This document shows positions 33,709 to 42,692 of a stretch of 64,000 bases of DNA, one piece after another; within the stretch, counting starts at the first letter, position 1, and every line of letters begins with the position of its first letter. Source of the stretch: Colwellia sp. GTDB lineage: Bacteria; Pseudomonadota; Gammaproteobacteria; Enterobacterales; Alteromonadaceae. The stretch spans positions 930,001-994,000 of the forward strand of contig NZ_JABSPA010000002.1 of assembly GCF_013214175.1 (NCBI RefSeq). Reading direction: 5' to 3'. Made by a program: the position numbers and the translations under genes. Below the pieces are notes generated by a model. That model did no database searches. It was not told where the DNA came from and was given only the letters and a program-made list of their open reading frames with translations.

Positions 33709-35898
33709 ATGAAACCCCTATTTATCAAGGCATTTTTAGTTTCTAGTATTTTGATGGGTTGCTCAACAGCAACTGAAACTACTGATGTTCAGCCAGCGGC
33801 TAATACATTAAATAAAGTGACTAGCGTGCAAACAGTACAAGAGTCACAAGATCTTCTTTTGGCTAAGTGGCAAGGACCGTTTCAGGGTGTACCAGCCTTT
33901 GATAAAGTCACCCAGGCAGGTTTAGTACCAGCGATGGACAAAGCCATGGCTGATAAGTTAGCGGAAGTAGAATTGATTGCTAATAACACTGACGCACCTA
34001 CCTTCGAAAATACTATTGTTGCCATGGAGAAAACTGGCGCAGAGTTGAGTCGACTATTCACTTATTACGGTATTTGGCGTTCAAATAAATCAAGCCCAGA
34101 ATTTAGATCGCTACAAAGTGAAATAGCGCCAAAATTGTCGACGTTTTATTCGAAAATTAATCAAAACGATAAATTATTCAAGCGTATTTCAGCGGTTTAT
34201 AATAGTGATGCAACTAAAGCGATGAGCCCAGCTAATCAACGTTTAGTGTTATTAACTTATAACAGCTTTGCTCGTAATGGCGCGACTTTAAATGTGGCAG
34301 ATAAAAAGCGTTATGCAGACATAAACTTACGTTTAGCGCAGCTACAAACTAAGTTTGGTAATAATATTTTAGCGGATGAAGAAGGCTATGTACTGTATTT
34401 AGATAAATCACAATTAGGTGGTTTACCTGAATCAATTATCGGCGTAGCGGCAGCCGCTGCAGAAGCGCGTGATCATCAAGGTCAATACGCTATTACCAAT
34501 ACACGTTCGTCAATGGACCCATTTTTAACTTACTCAACTGAGCGTGAATTACGTAAAACAGTGTGGAATAGTTACTATAGCCGTGGTGATAATGGCGATC
34601 AGTATGATAACAATGGCATCATTGCGGAAATATTACAGTTACGTCACGAACGTGTTGGTTTATTAGGTTATAAAAACTATGCTTCATGGCGCTTAGAAGA
34701 CCGCATGGCTAAATCACCTGAAAATGCCATTGCCTTGATGGAGTCTGTTTGGCCGGCAGCTATTGCCCGTGTTGATGAAGAAGTTGCTGACATGTTAGCG
34801 ATCGGCAAAAGACAAGATGGTATTGAGCAAGTTGAAGCATGGGATTATCGTTTTTATGCTGAAAAAGTTCGTAAAGATAAATACAATTTAGACTCTGATG
34901 AAGTAAAACAATACTTACAACTTGATAACCTTCGTGAAGCTATGTTTTATGTAGCAGGGCGTTTGTTTAACTTTAACTTTACCGAAATAACCGATGGCTC
35001 TGTGCCGGTATTCCATGAAGATGTGCGTGTTTGGGAAGTAAAAGATGAAACCTCAGGTGAACATATTGGTTTATGGTATTTAGACCCGTTCGCTCGCCAA
35101 GGTAAACGTTCAGGTGCTTGGGCAACGACTTATCGTTCTCACACTACATTCCAAGGTAAGAAGAATGTTTTATCTTCTAACAACTCAAACTTCTCTAAAG
35201 CTGCTGCGGGACAACCTACGTTAATTTCTTGGTCAGATGCAGAAACGTACTTCCATGAATTTGGTCATGCATTGCACTTTTTAGCGTCTAAAGTTGAATA
35301 CCCAACACTAAACTCTGGTGTACGAGATTATACTGAATTTCAATCGCAGTTATTAGAACGTTGGTTATCAACAGATGAAGTGATTGATAATTACCTAGTA
35401 CATTATAAAACGGGCAAACCAATGCCTAAATCACTAGTCGCTAAAATTAAACAAGCCGCTACCTTTAACCAAGGGTTTAGCACCACTGAATATTTAGCGT
35501 CAGCGCTAGTTGATATGAAGTTTCATACAGTTGACCCAACAGGTATTGATGCTGATAAGTTTGAACGTGAAACATTAGCAGCCCTGAAAATGCCTAAACA
35601 AATTGTTATGCGTCATCGTAGTCCTCAGTTTGGTCATATCTTTAGCAGCGAAGGTTATGCTTCAAGTTATTATGGCTACATGTGGGCTGAAGTACTTACC
35701 TCTGATGCTGCTGAAGCTTTTGCTCAAGCGCCGGGTGGTTTTTACGATAAAGAAGTTGCCGATAAACTTGTTGAACACTTGTTTAGTGTGCGTAATGCCG
35801 TTGATCCAAGTGAAGCTTATCGTGCCTTTAGAGGGCGTGATGCTAAAGTTGAAGCGTTAATGCGAGATCGTGGCTTCCCTGTGAAGGTTAAAAACTAA
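33709..35898 (+). CDS. dcp: M3 family dipeptidyl carboxypeptidase, lipoprotein
   Basis: A zinc peptidase of 729 residues, related to Dcp/oligopeptidase A. The active site is AETYFHEFGHALHFLAS (HExxH, with the third ligand Glu about 25 residues later in YTEFQSQLLERW). An N-terminal signal with lipobox SILMGC predicts a lipid-anchored, envelope-located enzyme, unlike cytosolic E. coli Dcp. ATG 33709 with GAGAA upstream starts at the signal sequence; the frame opens earlier at 33640 without one. The C-terminal ...HRSPQFGHIFSSEGYASSYYGYMWAEVL is typical of the family. No operon partner. Confidence 0.92.
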   Translation: MKPLFIKAFLVSSILMGCSTATETTDVQPAANTLNKVTSVQTVQESQDLLLAKWQGPFQGVPAFDKVTQAGLVPAMDKAMADKLAEVELIANNTDAPTFENTIVAMEKTGAELSRLFTYYGIWRSNKSSPEFRSLQSEIAPKLSTFYSKINQNDKLFKRISAVYNSDATKAMSPANQRLVLLTYNSFARNGATLNVADKKRYADINLRLAQLQTKFGNNILADEEGYVLYLDKSQLGGLPESIIGVAAAAAEARDHQGQYAITNTRSSMDPFLTYSTERELRKTVWNSYYSRGDNGDQYDNNGIIAEILQLRHERVGLLGYKNYASWRLEDRMAKSPENAIALMESVWPAAIARVDEEVADMLAIGKRQDGIEQVEAWDYRFYAEKVRKDKYNLDSDEVKQYLQLDNLREAMFYVAGRLFNFNFTEITDGSVPVFHEDVRVWEVKDETSGEHIGLWYLDPFARQGKRSGAWATTYRSHTTFQGKKNVLSSNNSNFSKAAAGQPTLISWSDAETYFHEFGHALHFLASKVEYPTLNSGVRDYTEFQSQLLERWLSTDEVIDNYLVHYKTGKPMPKSLVAKIKQAATFNQGFSTTEYLASALVDMKFHTVDPTGIDADKFERETLAALKMPKQIVMRHRSPQFGHIFSSEGYASSYYGYMWAEVLTSDAAEAFAQAPGGFYDKEVADKLVEHLFSVRNAVDPSEAYRAFRGRDAKVEALMRDRGFPVKVKN

Positions 35899-35921
35899 TT
35901 ACTCACATTTATAGTAAGTGT

Positions 35922-36082
35922 AATACCATTTTTATTAAGTTTGTGATCTTGTTGTGCTTAGGAAAAATATTTCAGGACAAGGCGCTCGATGGAACAATAG
36001 CTGGCTATTGGGATTGAGAGCAACGCAGTCTTGGAGTATTTTAACCAGCACAAGTGGGCAATAACTTAGTGAAATTGGTATA
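35922..36082. repeat. Palindromic intergenic repeat (ATACCA type)
   Basis: About 160 bases with imperfect inverted ends: left ATACCATTTTTATTAAGTTT, right (reverse complement) ATACCAATTTCACTAAGTTA. The core has ACAAGG, then AATAGCTGGCTATT and AGAGCAACG. A related core is at 46965-47130. Non-coding and without a transposase, it is likely a REP/MITE-type element. Confidence 0.65.
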
Positions 36083-36110
36083 ATTAACGCTCATTTATTA
36101 CTGAAAATAA

Positions 36111-36134
36111 AAACTCGCTTCGGCGAGTTTTTTT
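36111..36134 (+). terminator. Intrinsic terminator (first of a matching pair)
   Basis: AAACTCGC-ttcg-GCGAGTTT followed by T residues, after the dcp gene and its repeat. The same hairpin occurs at 37889-37912. Confidence 0.92.
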
Positions 36135-36296
36135 ATACTTATTATTCGTTGTTTTTATGAGGTTTTATATTCGAAGTTAGCTTTTTTAGGTCACTTGGCC
36201 TAAAAAAAACGGTTATTTTTTATAGCAAAATATATTCCCGACTATAATTTGTCAAAGTATGAATTCTGTATGGAAATAACCCAAAAAGGAACTTCA

Positions 36297-37853
36297 ATGA
36301 AAACCTTAACTCTATGTCTTGCCTGTGTAGGACTTTCGCTTTTGACTTCTTGTCAATCAACGACTAAATCTTCGATGACTAAAAATGCTGAGGTGAACCA
36401 GCAAACTCAATACTTTATTGAAGCGAAAGTTTCTTTGGATAAGTTGAAGCAAGATATTAGTCAAGGGAGAACAGACCAACTTGCTTATTTTGCTCCAAGT
36501 ACCTTTAAAAAAGCGGTGGCTGAATTTGATAATGCCACTGAAGTTTATACAGATATAGGTAAAAACGGTGCATCTTCTTTTAATGTTTTTAAAAGTGATA
36601 CCGAGCAGTACCTGCAAGCTAAGCAAGAAATAATTAGCTATATTACTCTGGCAAATCAGAAGTTAAAGTTTTCTTATAGTATTAAAGATACAGCGGAAAG
36701 CACCTTGGCAGAAACCTTTAAGCAACGGGTGTTTTTAAAAGGTATTGGCGCACCTAAAGTATTTGCTAAAGATTATAGAAAAATTAGCGCTAGAGTTGAT
36801 GATTTAGTTGAATACATTGATGAGGGAAAGGTAAGTAAAGCACAGGAAAAACAGCCAAAACTTATTGTCGATATGCAAGCGTTAGAAGTACGTACCGTAC
36901 GAAAAAATGCTTTAGGCCAACTTGATAGCGATATCGCATATATTAAGAAAAAACGTTTGGCCAAATATGTGCCTATTAGTCACCAACAGTTATTAGCAGC
37001 GCGCAGTCATGCGAATACCATTCTTACAGCTACTCCTAGAGCAACCGCCGAAATAAAAGTGGCAGTTGAGTTAGCTGAATTTGAACTTGCTCATCTTTAC
37101 CATATATCGAAAGAAGTTAATGCCTTGAAGAAAACAAAAAGTAAGTATTATGAGCAATATTTACTGGCTAAAGAAACACTGTTACACACGGTAAGTGAGT
37201 CGTTAGAAATCGCGGATGTACGAGATTTACCAATAACTAAGCAAGTGGCCGCTATAGCATTACAAGCGGGTACTATGAAGGGTAAGTTAACTACAGCCAA
37301 TGCTGCTGTGTTAGCACTGCAAAGTGATAGTAGCCAATCATCCGCCGCTACGGAGAGTCTTAGAGCCGAATTTAAAAGCCAACTGGTTAATTTAAATGCT
37401 AAATATGATGTTCTTGTTGTTGAAAATTCATCGCTAAATAAGCAATTACAAAGTAAAGAGATCGAGTTGGTGCGTTTAGAAGCCTATAAAGAAGCGGTAT
37501 TACAGATTGAAGGTAAACATGCCGTTGAAAAAGAGCTGGCCTTACAAGCACAAGCTAAAAAAGAGGCTGAGCAAAAAGCACTGGCTTTAAAAGAACGAGC
37601 GAAGCAAGAAGCGTTAGCTTTAGATGAAAAAGTTCAAAAAGAAGCGCAGCAAGCAGCTTTAGTGCTGCAAGAGCAAACAAAAAAACAGGCTGAGCAAAAA
37701 GCTTTGGCTTTACAAGCACAAGCAGTGGTTCAAACTGTACCAGTAAAACAAGCCATTGAGCCGGTAAAATCGACGGTAACTAAGCTGGAAGTAAAGCAGG
37801 AGGTTGTTGAGATAGAGCTTGAAAAGCCAGCTAAGGAAAAAGAGAACAACTAA
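36297..37853 (+). CDS. Coiled-coil lipoprotein of unknown function
   Basis: 518 residues. The signal MKTLTLCLACVGLSLLTSC ends in a lipobox Cys at 19. A largely helical body follows (about 50-340), then a charged coiled coil rich in Ala, Glu, Lys and Gln (about 370-480: KKEAEQKALALKERAKQEAL, TKKQAEQKALALQAQA) reminiscent of TolA or OmpA-linked tethers, and a Val/Lys/Glu tail. There is no peptidoglycan-binding OmpA domain. AAAAGGA six bases before ATG 36297 fixes the start over 36249. It is monocistronic, between two identical terminators. A structural periplasmic role is a guess. Confidence 0.78.
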   Translation: MKTLTLCLACVGLSLLTSCQSTTKSSMTKNAEVNQQTQYFIEAKVSLDKLKQDISQGRTDQLAYFAPSTFKKAVAEFDNATEVYTDIGKNGASSFNVFKSDTEQYLQAKQEIISYITLANQKLKFSYSIKDTAESTLAETFKQRVFLKGIGAPKVFAKDYRKISARVDDLVEYIDEGKVSKAQEKQPKLIVDMQALEVRTVRKNALGQLDSDIAYIKKKRLAKYVPISHQQLLAARSHANTILTATPRATAEIKVAVELAEFELAHLYHISKEVNALKKTKSKYYEQYLLAKETLLHTVSESLEIADVRDLPITKQVAAIALQAGTMKGKLTTANAAVLALQSDSSQSSAATESLRAEFKSQLVNLNAKYDVLVVENSSLNKQLQSKEIELVRLEAYKEAVLQIEGKHAVEKELALQAQAKKEAEQKALALKERAKQEALALDEKVQKEAQQAALVLQEQTKKQAEQKALALQAQAVVQTVPVKQAIEPVKSTVTKLEVKQEVVEIELEKPAKEKENN

Positions 37854-37888
37854 CTCAGTTCCTAGATAGCACTTTATATTAAATTTAA

Positions 37889-37912
37889 AAACTCGCTTCG
37901 GCGAGTTTTTTT
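37889..37912 (+). terminator. Intrinsic terminator (second of a matching pair)
   Basis: AAACTCGC-ttcg-GCGAGTTT plus T-tract, the same hairpin as at 36111-36134, 36 bases after the coiled-coil lipoprotein gene. Confidence 0.93.
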
Positions 37913-38146
37913 ATGCCGATAAACGATCATACCGGTTTATTTTAAATCAATATTATGACACTAAGATGAAGATTTACGCTTGCTTATCAGGTATTAACTT
38001 TAGGTTACACGAGTAAACAAAGTTACCACATATTAGCCAATATTGTCGTGTAGACTCGATCTTGATTCGCAGTTTAATTACCAATGTCATCTACTTTGTT
38101 CTATTCACGCATACGGGCATGGGGAGCTGCATTGACCTTAGTTAAT

Positions 38147-38164
38147 TTAGGGAAAAACCCCTAA
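38147..38164. promoter_or_regulatory. Inverted repeat upstream of the DUF5666 gene
   Basis: TTAGGG-aaaaac-CCCTAA is a 6-6-6 palindrome ending 22 bases before the ATG. It could be an operator; I know no regulator for it. The rest of the 37913-38186 gap shows nothing I can support. Confidence 0.35.
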
Positions 38165-38186
38165 TATATAGAGTGGAATAGTATTG

Positions 38187-39827
38187 ATGCAACATAAGTT
38201 TATGGCGTTTGCCACAGTGGCAAGTTTAGGTCTATTTTTATCAGCTTGTTCAGATGAAGACGAAGTATTAACACAAAATGCAACTAGCTCAGGCGTTGTA
38301 AGTGGCTTTGGTAGTGTGTATGTAAATGGCCTACGTTATGTGACTGAAAATAGTAATATCCTAAGTAATGGTGTTGAAAGTGACGAAGCGGCACTTAAAG
38401 TAGGTATGAAAGTAGTTGTTAACGCACATCAGTCCAGTGCGACTGAGGGCACAGCCTTTGAGGTGAAATACCTTGCCGATGCTATTGGTGAAATTGAAGC
38501 TATTGATTTAGCAGCGCCTTCAATAAGCGTGTTAGGGCAAACCTATTTAATCACCTCCGCAACAAAACTTGATGAAGTGATTTTTAATGAACTGCGCGAA
38601 AGCATGGTGGTTGAATTGAGTGCTTTTGAAAATGCTAACGGTAGCTTTACGGTTACCTACTTAACCATCAAAGACGATTTCAGTGAGCATCAACTGACTG
38701 GTAGGGTATCAAAGCTTAAAGCTAGAGATAAAATTTTTTTTATTGGTGAATTACTGGTTAATTACGGTGATGCTGATGTGGATGGTAGTTTGTATGATGG
38801 CTCTACAGTTTCGTTAAAAAATGATATCGGTCTGATTGCTAGTGAATTTAATGCTGATGAAGTGAGCGTTCAAGGCATGCTTTTAGTTATTGGTGGCACA
38901 CTGACGGTTTCAGGTATTGTTGAAACTAAAAAAGAAGTCGACGAAGGCACTGTTATTAAAGTTGATGGTCGCAACTTCCTACTAACCAATGAGGCAGACT
39001 TTAGCCAAGGCGATGTAGAAAACTTACGTGTTGGCGATCAAGTGAACTTAATCGCTACGATAATCGAGTCAGAACAACAGTATCCTTATTATCCTATCAA
39101 TAATATTCGTGTTGAATTAGCTAATGAAATCAGCCTTGAAGGTATTGTTCAGTCAGCTACTGGCAGCAGTTTTACACTTTTTGGCCAAGAATTTACAGTA
39201 GATAGCTATACCCTGTATGAAGATAATTCAGAGCAAGAGTTACGTTATTTCACTTTCTCTGATATTGCCATTGGTGACAGGTTAGATATTGATGCTTATG
39301 AACTTAATGATATTTTAATTAGCCGCAAAGTAGAGCGTAAAGAAACTGGTACCAGTGAGCAAGACACTTATGAGATTGAAGGTGTGGTTGACAGTATTGA
39401 TGTTGATTTACCAAGCTTCTCTGTTAAAGGTATTAATGTATTAGTTGATGCAGACACTAAGTTTGAGAATGCTCTAGGTAATTCGATAAACCAAGAAGTT
39501 TTCTTTCAGACTATTGTTAAGGGTGATGAAGTTGAAGTTGAAACTTATTACACTGTAGATGGATTGTTGGTGGCGCTAGAAGTTGAAATTGATGGTGATG
39601 ATAAAGATAACGAGGTTGAACTAGTCGGTACTATTGATAATTTTACTAATATATTCAGCTTTACCGTTAACGGGCATCAAGTTATGACTAACTTGCAGAC
39701 TGAATATGACAATGGTAATGCGAGTGACCTAAAAAAAGGTGCATTGATTGAAGTTGAAGGTCAAATGAATGGCAATAAGCTAATTGCTGACGAAATTGAC
39801 TTTATCGAAACTGAAGTAAATCAGTAG
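38187..39827 (+). CDS. DUF5666 repeat-containing lipoprotein
   Basis: 546 residues. A signal with lipobox FLSAC is followed by about six to seven consecutive strand-rich repeats of roughly 70 residues with the DUF5666 pattern (SGVVSGFGSVYVNGLRYVT; EGIVQSATGSSFTLFGQEFT; EGVVDSIDVDLPSFSVKGI; VGTIDNFTNIFSFTVNGHQV, each followed by LKKGALIEVEG-like ends). Acidic overall. Function unknown; probably surface- or periplasm-exposed, OB-like small barrels (inference). ATG 38187 is preferred to the TTG one codon earlier. Followed by a terminator. Confidence 0.85.
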   Translation: MQHKFMAFATVASLGLFLSACSDEDEVLTQNATSSGVVSGFGSVYVNGLRYVTENSNILSNGVESDEAALKVGMKVVVNAHQSSATEGTAFEVKYLADAIGEIEAIDLAAPSISVLGQTYLITSATKLDEVIFNELRESMVVELSAFENANGSFTVTYLTIKDDFSEHQLTGRVSKLKARDKIFFIGELLVNYGDADVDGSLYDGSTVSLKNDIGLIASEFNADEVSVQGMLLVIGGTLTVSGIVETKKEVDEGTVIKVDGRNFLLTNEADFSQGDVENLRVGDQVNLIATIIESEQQYPYYPINNIRVELANEISLEGIVQSATGSSFTLFGQEFTVDSYTLYEDNSEQELRYFTFSDIAIGDRLDIDAYELNDILISRKVERKETGTSEQDTYEIEGVVDSIDVDLPSFSVKGINVLVDADTKFENALGNSINQEVFFQTIVKGDEVEVETYYTVDGLLVALEVEIDGDDKDNEVELVGTIDNFTNIFSFTVNGHQVMTNLQTEYDNGNASDLKKGALIEVEGQMNGNKLIADEIDFIETEVNQ

Positions 39828-39868
39828 TTATATACAGTTAATCTCAGTATTAGCTTAAACATCAAGTT

Positions 39869-39902
39869 AAGCCGCAGTTAATCACTTAACAGCGGCTTTT
39901 TT
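39869..39902 (+). terminator. Intrinsic terminator after the DUF5666 gene
   Basis: AAGCCGC-a-GTTAA-tcac-TTAAC-a-GCGGCTT, a 12-bp stem with one A-A mismatch, followed by T residues. Lies between the DUF5666 gene and the convergent DUF2164 gene. Confidence 0.92.
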
Positions 39903-39935
39903 AGGTCTATATTTTAGATATAAATATAGCTGCAA

Positions 39936-40193
39936 TTAACGGATAGGCTTTTCTATCTCACTAATGCCTTCGTGTATCATTTCACTAATATTCTCAAGCT
40001 TAGCTGCAATAACTGCTTGTGCATCAAACAAACCGCGATTATAAAAATAAGCACCAACTTCTGTTGAGAAAAAATCTAATAAAAACTCTGCATCAAACTG
40101 ACCAAGATCTTGGTCGAGCTCTTTAGCAAAGTAGCCTTGTATTTTAATGACTAATTGCTCTGTTTCAGTGCTGGAAAATTTAATGTTACTCAT
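39936..40193 (-). CDS. DUF2164 family protein
   Basis: 85 residues, all-helical, of unknown function. The family pattern is clear: IKFSSTETEQLVIKIQGYFAKELDQDLGQFDAEFLLDFF, then YNRGLFDAQAVI. No signal peptide. GG near the start on the minus strand (AGGTTTATT before ATG) is a modest ribosome-binding site. Convergent with the DUF5666 gene, upstream neighbour is the porin-like gene (divergent). Annotated from family resemblance. Confidence 0.88.
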   Translation of the reverse strand: MSNIKFSSTETEQLVIKIQGYFAKELDQDLGQFDAEFLLDFFSTEVGAYFYNRGLFDAQAVIAAKLENISEMIHEGISEIEKPIR

Positions 40194-40434
40194 AATAAAC
40201 CTGTAAAAAAGGAGGCGATGTCAATGTTTAGTTGTCTCTTAGTAGTATACCTAGTTGAGCATTGAAGGAACAATGCTTTCAATCGTATGTTTTCTGTATG
40301 CCAGTTGTATGGTTTTAGCTGCTATGTGTCTAAAAAGTGTAAGTTTATTAATCTATTAATAGACGTGGTCTTACTTTAATGACATATTTATTTTGCTTTT
40401 TAATGGACAATAAAATAATAAGGATATTAAGCTG

Positions 40435-41412
40435 ATGAAATTATCAAAACTATCAAAACTATCAAAACTATCAAAACTATCAGGTCTAGCAGCGTTGCTG
40501 CTCTCGAATGTGGTACTTTCACAAAGTTACCAGTCTTTTTCCACCATAAGTTATTCACATAATAGTTACACATCTAATATGCCAGAGTACGACATTTATG
40601 GTAAAAGTGACACGGATTCAGTTGCGTTATATAGCAAATATTTCTTCGACGAGCAGCAAGCACTTGGTCCGCTAAATGAGTTTGCTTATATTAATAGCAG
40701 TAGTAATATTTATGCTGCAATTAGTAATAGCAACAGCGAAGTTTCTTCTACATATAGATCTCATGATTCTAACTCTTCATCAACTGATAATAGTATTTCT
40801 GTTGGCGGGCAGTGGATAACTAATAATTTCATTTTTGGTGCAAGTTATAGCTACTTCAAGGCAGAAGGTAAGTTGACTGACTCCTATTTTAGTGATGGTC
40901 GCGAGATCTCCTATGATAATAGCAGTAGTTATTATGGGGCTGAACTAGGCTACTTAATTTCAGACGATTTAGTCATAAGTGCTTATTATAATGACGGCGG
41001 CGATGGCGATGACTATTTTAGTTATAGCGCCAGCTATAACTGGCAACTCACAGGTACCGACTATATAGGCTTTAGCTATAATGTTGATGAAGACTTTGAT
41101 ATTCATCAGCTGTCATCACGATACTTTTTCGGACTTGGAGATCAAAGCTATTTAGTGCTCGGTGGTGCTTATACCTTTGATAATAGAGATTATATTATTG
41201 ATGATGATTACTGGAGTGTTAACGGCAGTTATTATTTTAATGATAGAACCTCAGTGTCTGTGACATATAGTGATGATGATTACTATGGTGTCAGTGCAAA
41301 CTACTTCATTAACCAAAACTACTCAGTACAAGCGGGTTATAATTCAGTGTCTAATGATAGTGATGAAAATGAATCTGAGGGTTATTACTTGAGCTTTAGT
41401 GCGCAATTTTAA
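40435..41412 (+). CDS. Outer membrane porin-like beta-barrel protein
   Basis: 325 residues. The signal peptide holds five KLS repeats then GLAALLLSNVVLSQS. The mature part is Ser/Tyr/Asp/Asn-rich with alternating hydrophobic strands (DSVALYSKYFFDE, FIFGASYSYFKAEG, YLVLGGAYTFDNRDYI, DDYWSVNGSYYFNDRTSVSVTY) and ends in LSFSAQF, the terminal Phe expected for barrel proteins recognised by BAM. Probable 12-16 strands. Substrate unknown. It resembles the unspecific putative porins of Shewanella and Colwellia. A terminator follows. Confidence 0.82.
   Translation: MKLSKLSKLSKLSKLSGLAALLLSNVVLSQSYQSFSTISYSHNSYTSNMPEYDIYGKSDTDSVALYSKYFFDEQQALGPLNEFAYINSSSNIYAAISNSNSEVSSTYRSHDSNSSSTDNSISVGGQWITNNFIFGASYSYFKAEGKLTDSYFSDGREISYDNSSSYYGAELGYLISDDLVISAYYNDGGDGDDYFSYSASYNWQLTGTDYIGFSYNVDEDFDIHQLSSRYFFGLGDQSYLVLGGAYTFDNRDYIIDDDYWSVNGSYYFNDRTSVSVTYSDDDYYGVSANYFINQNYSVQAGYNSVSNDSDENESEGYYLSFSAQF
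40438..40482. repeat. 9-bp tandem repeat in the porin signal peptide
   Basis: Five consecutive 9-base units, the first AAATTATCA and four of AAACTATCA, each coding Lys-Leu-Ser directly after the initiator Met. Unit length keeps the frame, so slippage would lengthen or shorten the signal-peptide N-region by three residues. Confidence 0.92.
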
Positions 41413-41467
41413 TTAAAGATATAAGTTAAGAACAGTGGTTAAGTCATACTCTAAACATTCTTAGCAA

Positions 41468-41502
41468 AAAGCCACCGTTGCCTCGAGGTAACGGTGGCTT
41501 TT
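41468..41502 (+). terminator. Intrinsic terminator after the porin-like gene
   Basis: AAAGCCACCGTT and AACGGTGGCTTT are a perfect 12-bp stem with an inner CCTCGAGG palindrome, followed by T residues. Confidence 0.92.
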
Positions 41503-41601
41503 CTATAAAGCTTCAGCAAAAATTAATTACGGTAGCTGTGCACTAATGAGTTATCACTAGCAGTTAACTAGGCTTTATTAGCTATTCATTTGGTATGGCT
41601 A

Positions 41602-42060
41602 CTAAATATAATCAACCGGCAGGGCGGTGGTATATTTTATTTCCTCCATAGCGAAACTAGAGCTAATATCAGAAAAATCTACCTTGGTAATCAGTTCTTT
41701 ATAAAAGCGATCGTATGCTTTCATATCTGGCACAACTACGCGCAGCAAGTAATCAACATCGCCACTCATTCGATAGAACTCGACAATTTCAGGGAAATCC
41801 TGGGCAACCTTGGCAAAAGTGGCTAACCAAGCAGGATTATGCTGATTGGTTTTCACCATGACAAAAATAGACAGACCAACATTTAATTTTTCGGGATCTG
41901 CTAGCGCCACTCGGCCTTTAATTATGCCTGATTTTTCCATTGCTTGAATTCTACGCCAACAAGGGGTGGTCGATAGTCCAACTCGCTCGGCGATGTCACT
42001 CGTTGAAAGGGTACAGTCTTTTTGTAAAATACTAAGAATGTGCTTATCAAAAGAATCCAT
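41602..42060 (-). CDS. Lrp/AsnC family transcriptional regulator
   Basis: 152 residues. An N-terminal winged HTH (DSFDKHILSILQKDCTLSTSDIAERVGLSTTPCWRRIQAM) and a C-terminal RAM/AsnC ligand-binding domain (GLSIFVMVKTNQH..., EFYRMSGDVDYLLRVVVPDM) are complete. It resembles the amino-acid-responsive Lrp group more than E. coli AsnC. Just upstream of its start, in the divergent direction, lies the remnant of a cysteine synthase gene, so its former or present target may have been an amino-acid enzyme gene (inference). Confidence 0.93.
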   Translation of the reverse strand: MDSFDKHILSILQKDCTLSTSDIAERVGLSTTPCWRRIQAMEKSGIIKGRVALADPEKLNVGLSIFVMVKTNQHNPAWLATFAKVAQDFPEIVEFYRMSGDVDYLLRVVVPDMKAYDRFYKELITKVDFSDISSSFAMEEIKYTTALPVDYI

Positions 42061-42289
42061 TTTATTACCTAAGGCTATTGAATAGAATTTAAAACTAAAT
42101 TTTCACTGGAATTTGGTATTGTATTTCTCCTTGTGGTCAATTGATAGTGAAATAGGCACAAATATTTCCCAATAAAGTGGAGAAATTAACTTATAGATTA
42201 AAACATAATAATGACTTTGTTTATCGGGTGAATAAAAAGAAGGATTTGATATTAGTGACTAGCTGAAAATCAGCAAACTCATTTAGTCT
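42061..42289. other. Intergenic region before the cysteine synthase remnant
   Basis: AT-rich DNA upstream of the Lrp/AsnC-type gene. It probably contains that gene's promoter. I could not read any further cysteine synthase homology upstream of 42290 because of stops in frame. Confidence 0.35.
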
Positions 42290-42388
42290 ATGAGCGTTGG
42301 CCGACGTGTTGAGTTTAAAGGGAAAAATATAGTGAAAGTTTTGGCTGATAATGCCGAGCGTTACTTTAGTACCGATTTATTTTCTTAA
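42290..42388 (+). pseudogene. Remnant of a PLP-dependent cysteine synthase gene (3' end only)
   Basis: A 32-codon frame ending NIVKVLADNAERYFSTDLFS followed by a stop. This matches the conserved C-terminus of cysteine synthase/cystathionine beta-synthase type enzymes (usually ...VVVILPDSGERYLSTxLF). An in-frame TAG lies two codons before the first Met, and no upstream homology is visible, so the rest (about 300 residues) is gone. It is most likely a deletion scar and not a gene in use. Confidence 0.65.
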
Positions 42389-42588
42389 CCAAAATAAGCA
42401 TCATATAAATACTTACGCTGTGGGATCACTGTATTATCTTTTAAAAGTTCCGATGGTATCATTCTGTTGTTATTATAGTTTTTACTAGAAAAGTGCAGCG
42501 ATTTCACGAGTAGATTAATGATGAAGAGTTTTAAAAAATGGTGGCATAGCGATTGTGCTTTTTGTCGAAAGGTTAGGTTGCTATTCAT
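42385..42588 (-). CDS. Doubtful small hypothetical protein
   Basis: A 67-codon frame starting MNSNLTFRQKAQSLCHHFLK and ending RKYLYDAYFG. The central part is hydrophobic (LFIINLLV). There is no good ribosome-binding site, and its end overlaps the cysteine synthase remnant by four bases. The composition is compatible with a small membrane-associated protein, but it could be a chance frame. Confidence 0.3.
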   Translation of the reverse strand: MNSNLTFRQKAQSLCHHFLKLFIINLLVKSLHFSSKNYNNNRMIPSELLKDNTVIPQRKYLYDAYFG

Positions 42589-42692
42589 CTGGCTTATACT
42601 AATGTTAATTATAGATTTATTTTTCTTTCAATTATTATTTTAGTGGCTAGTTAAGCCACTAAAATAATGGTGTTAAGTATAGGCTGAATATC

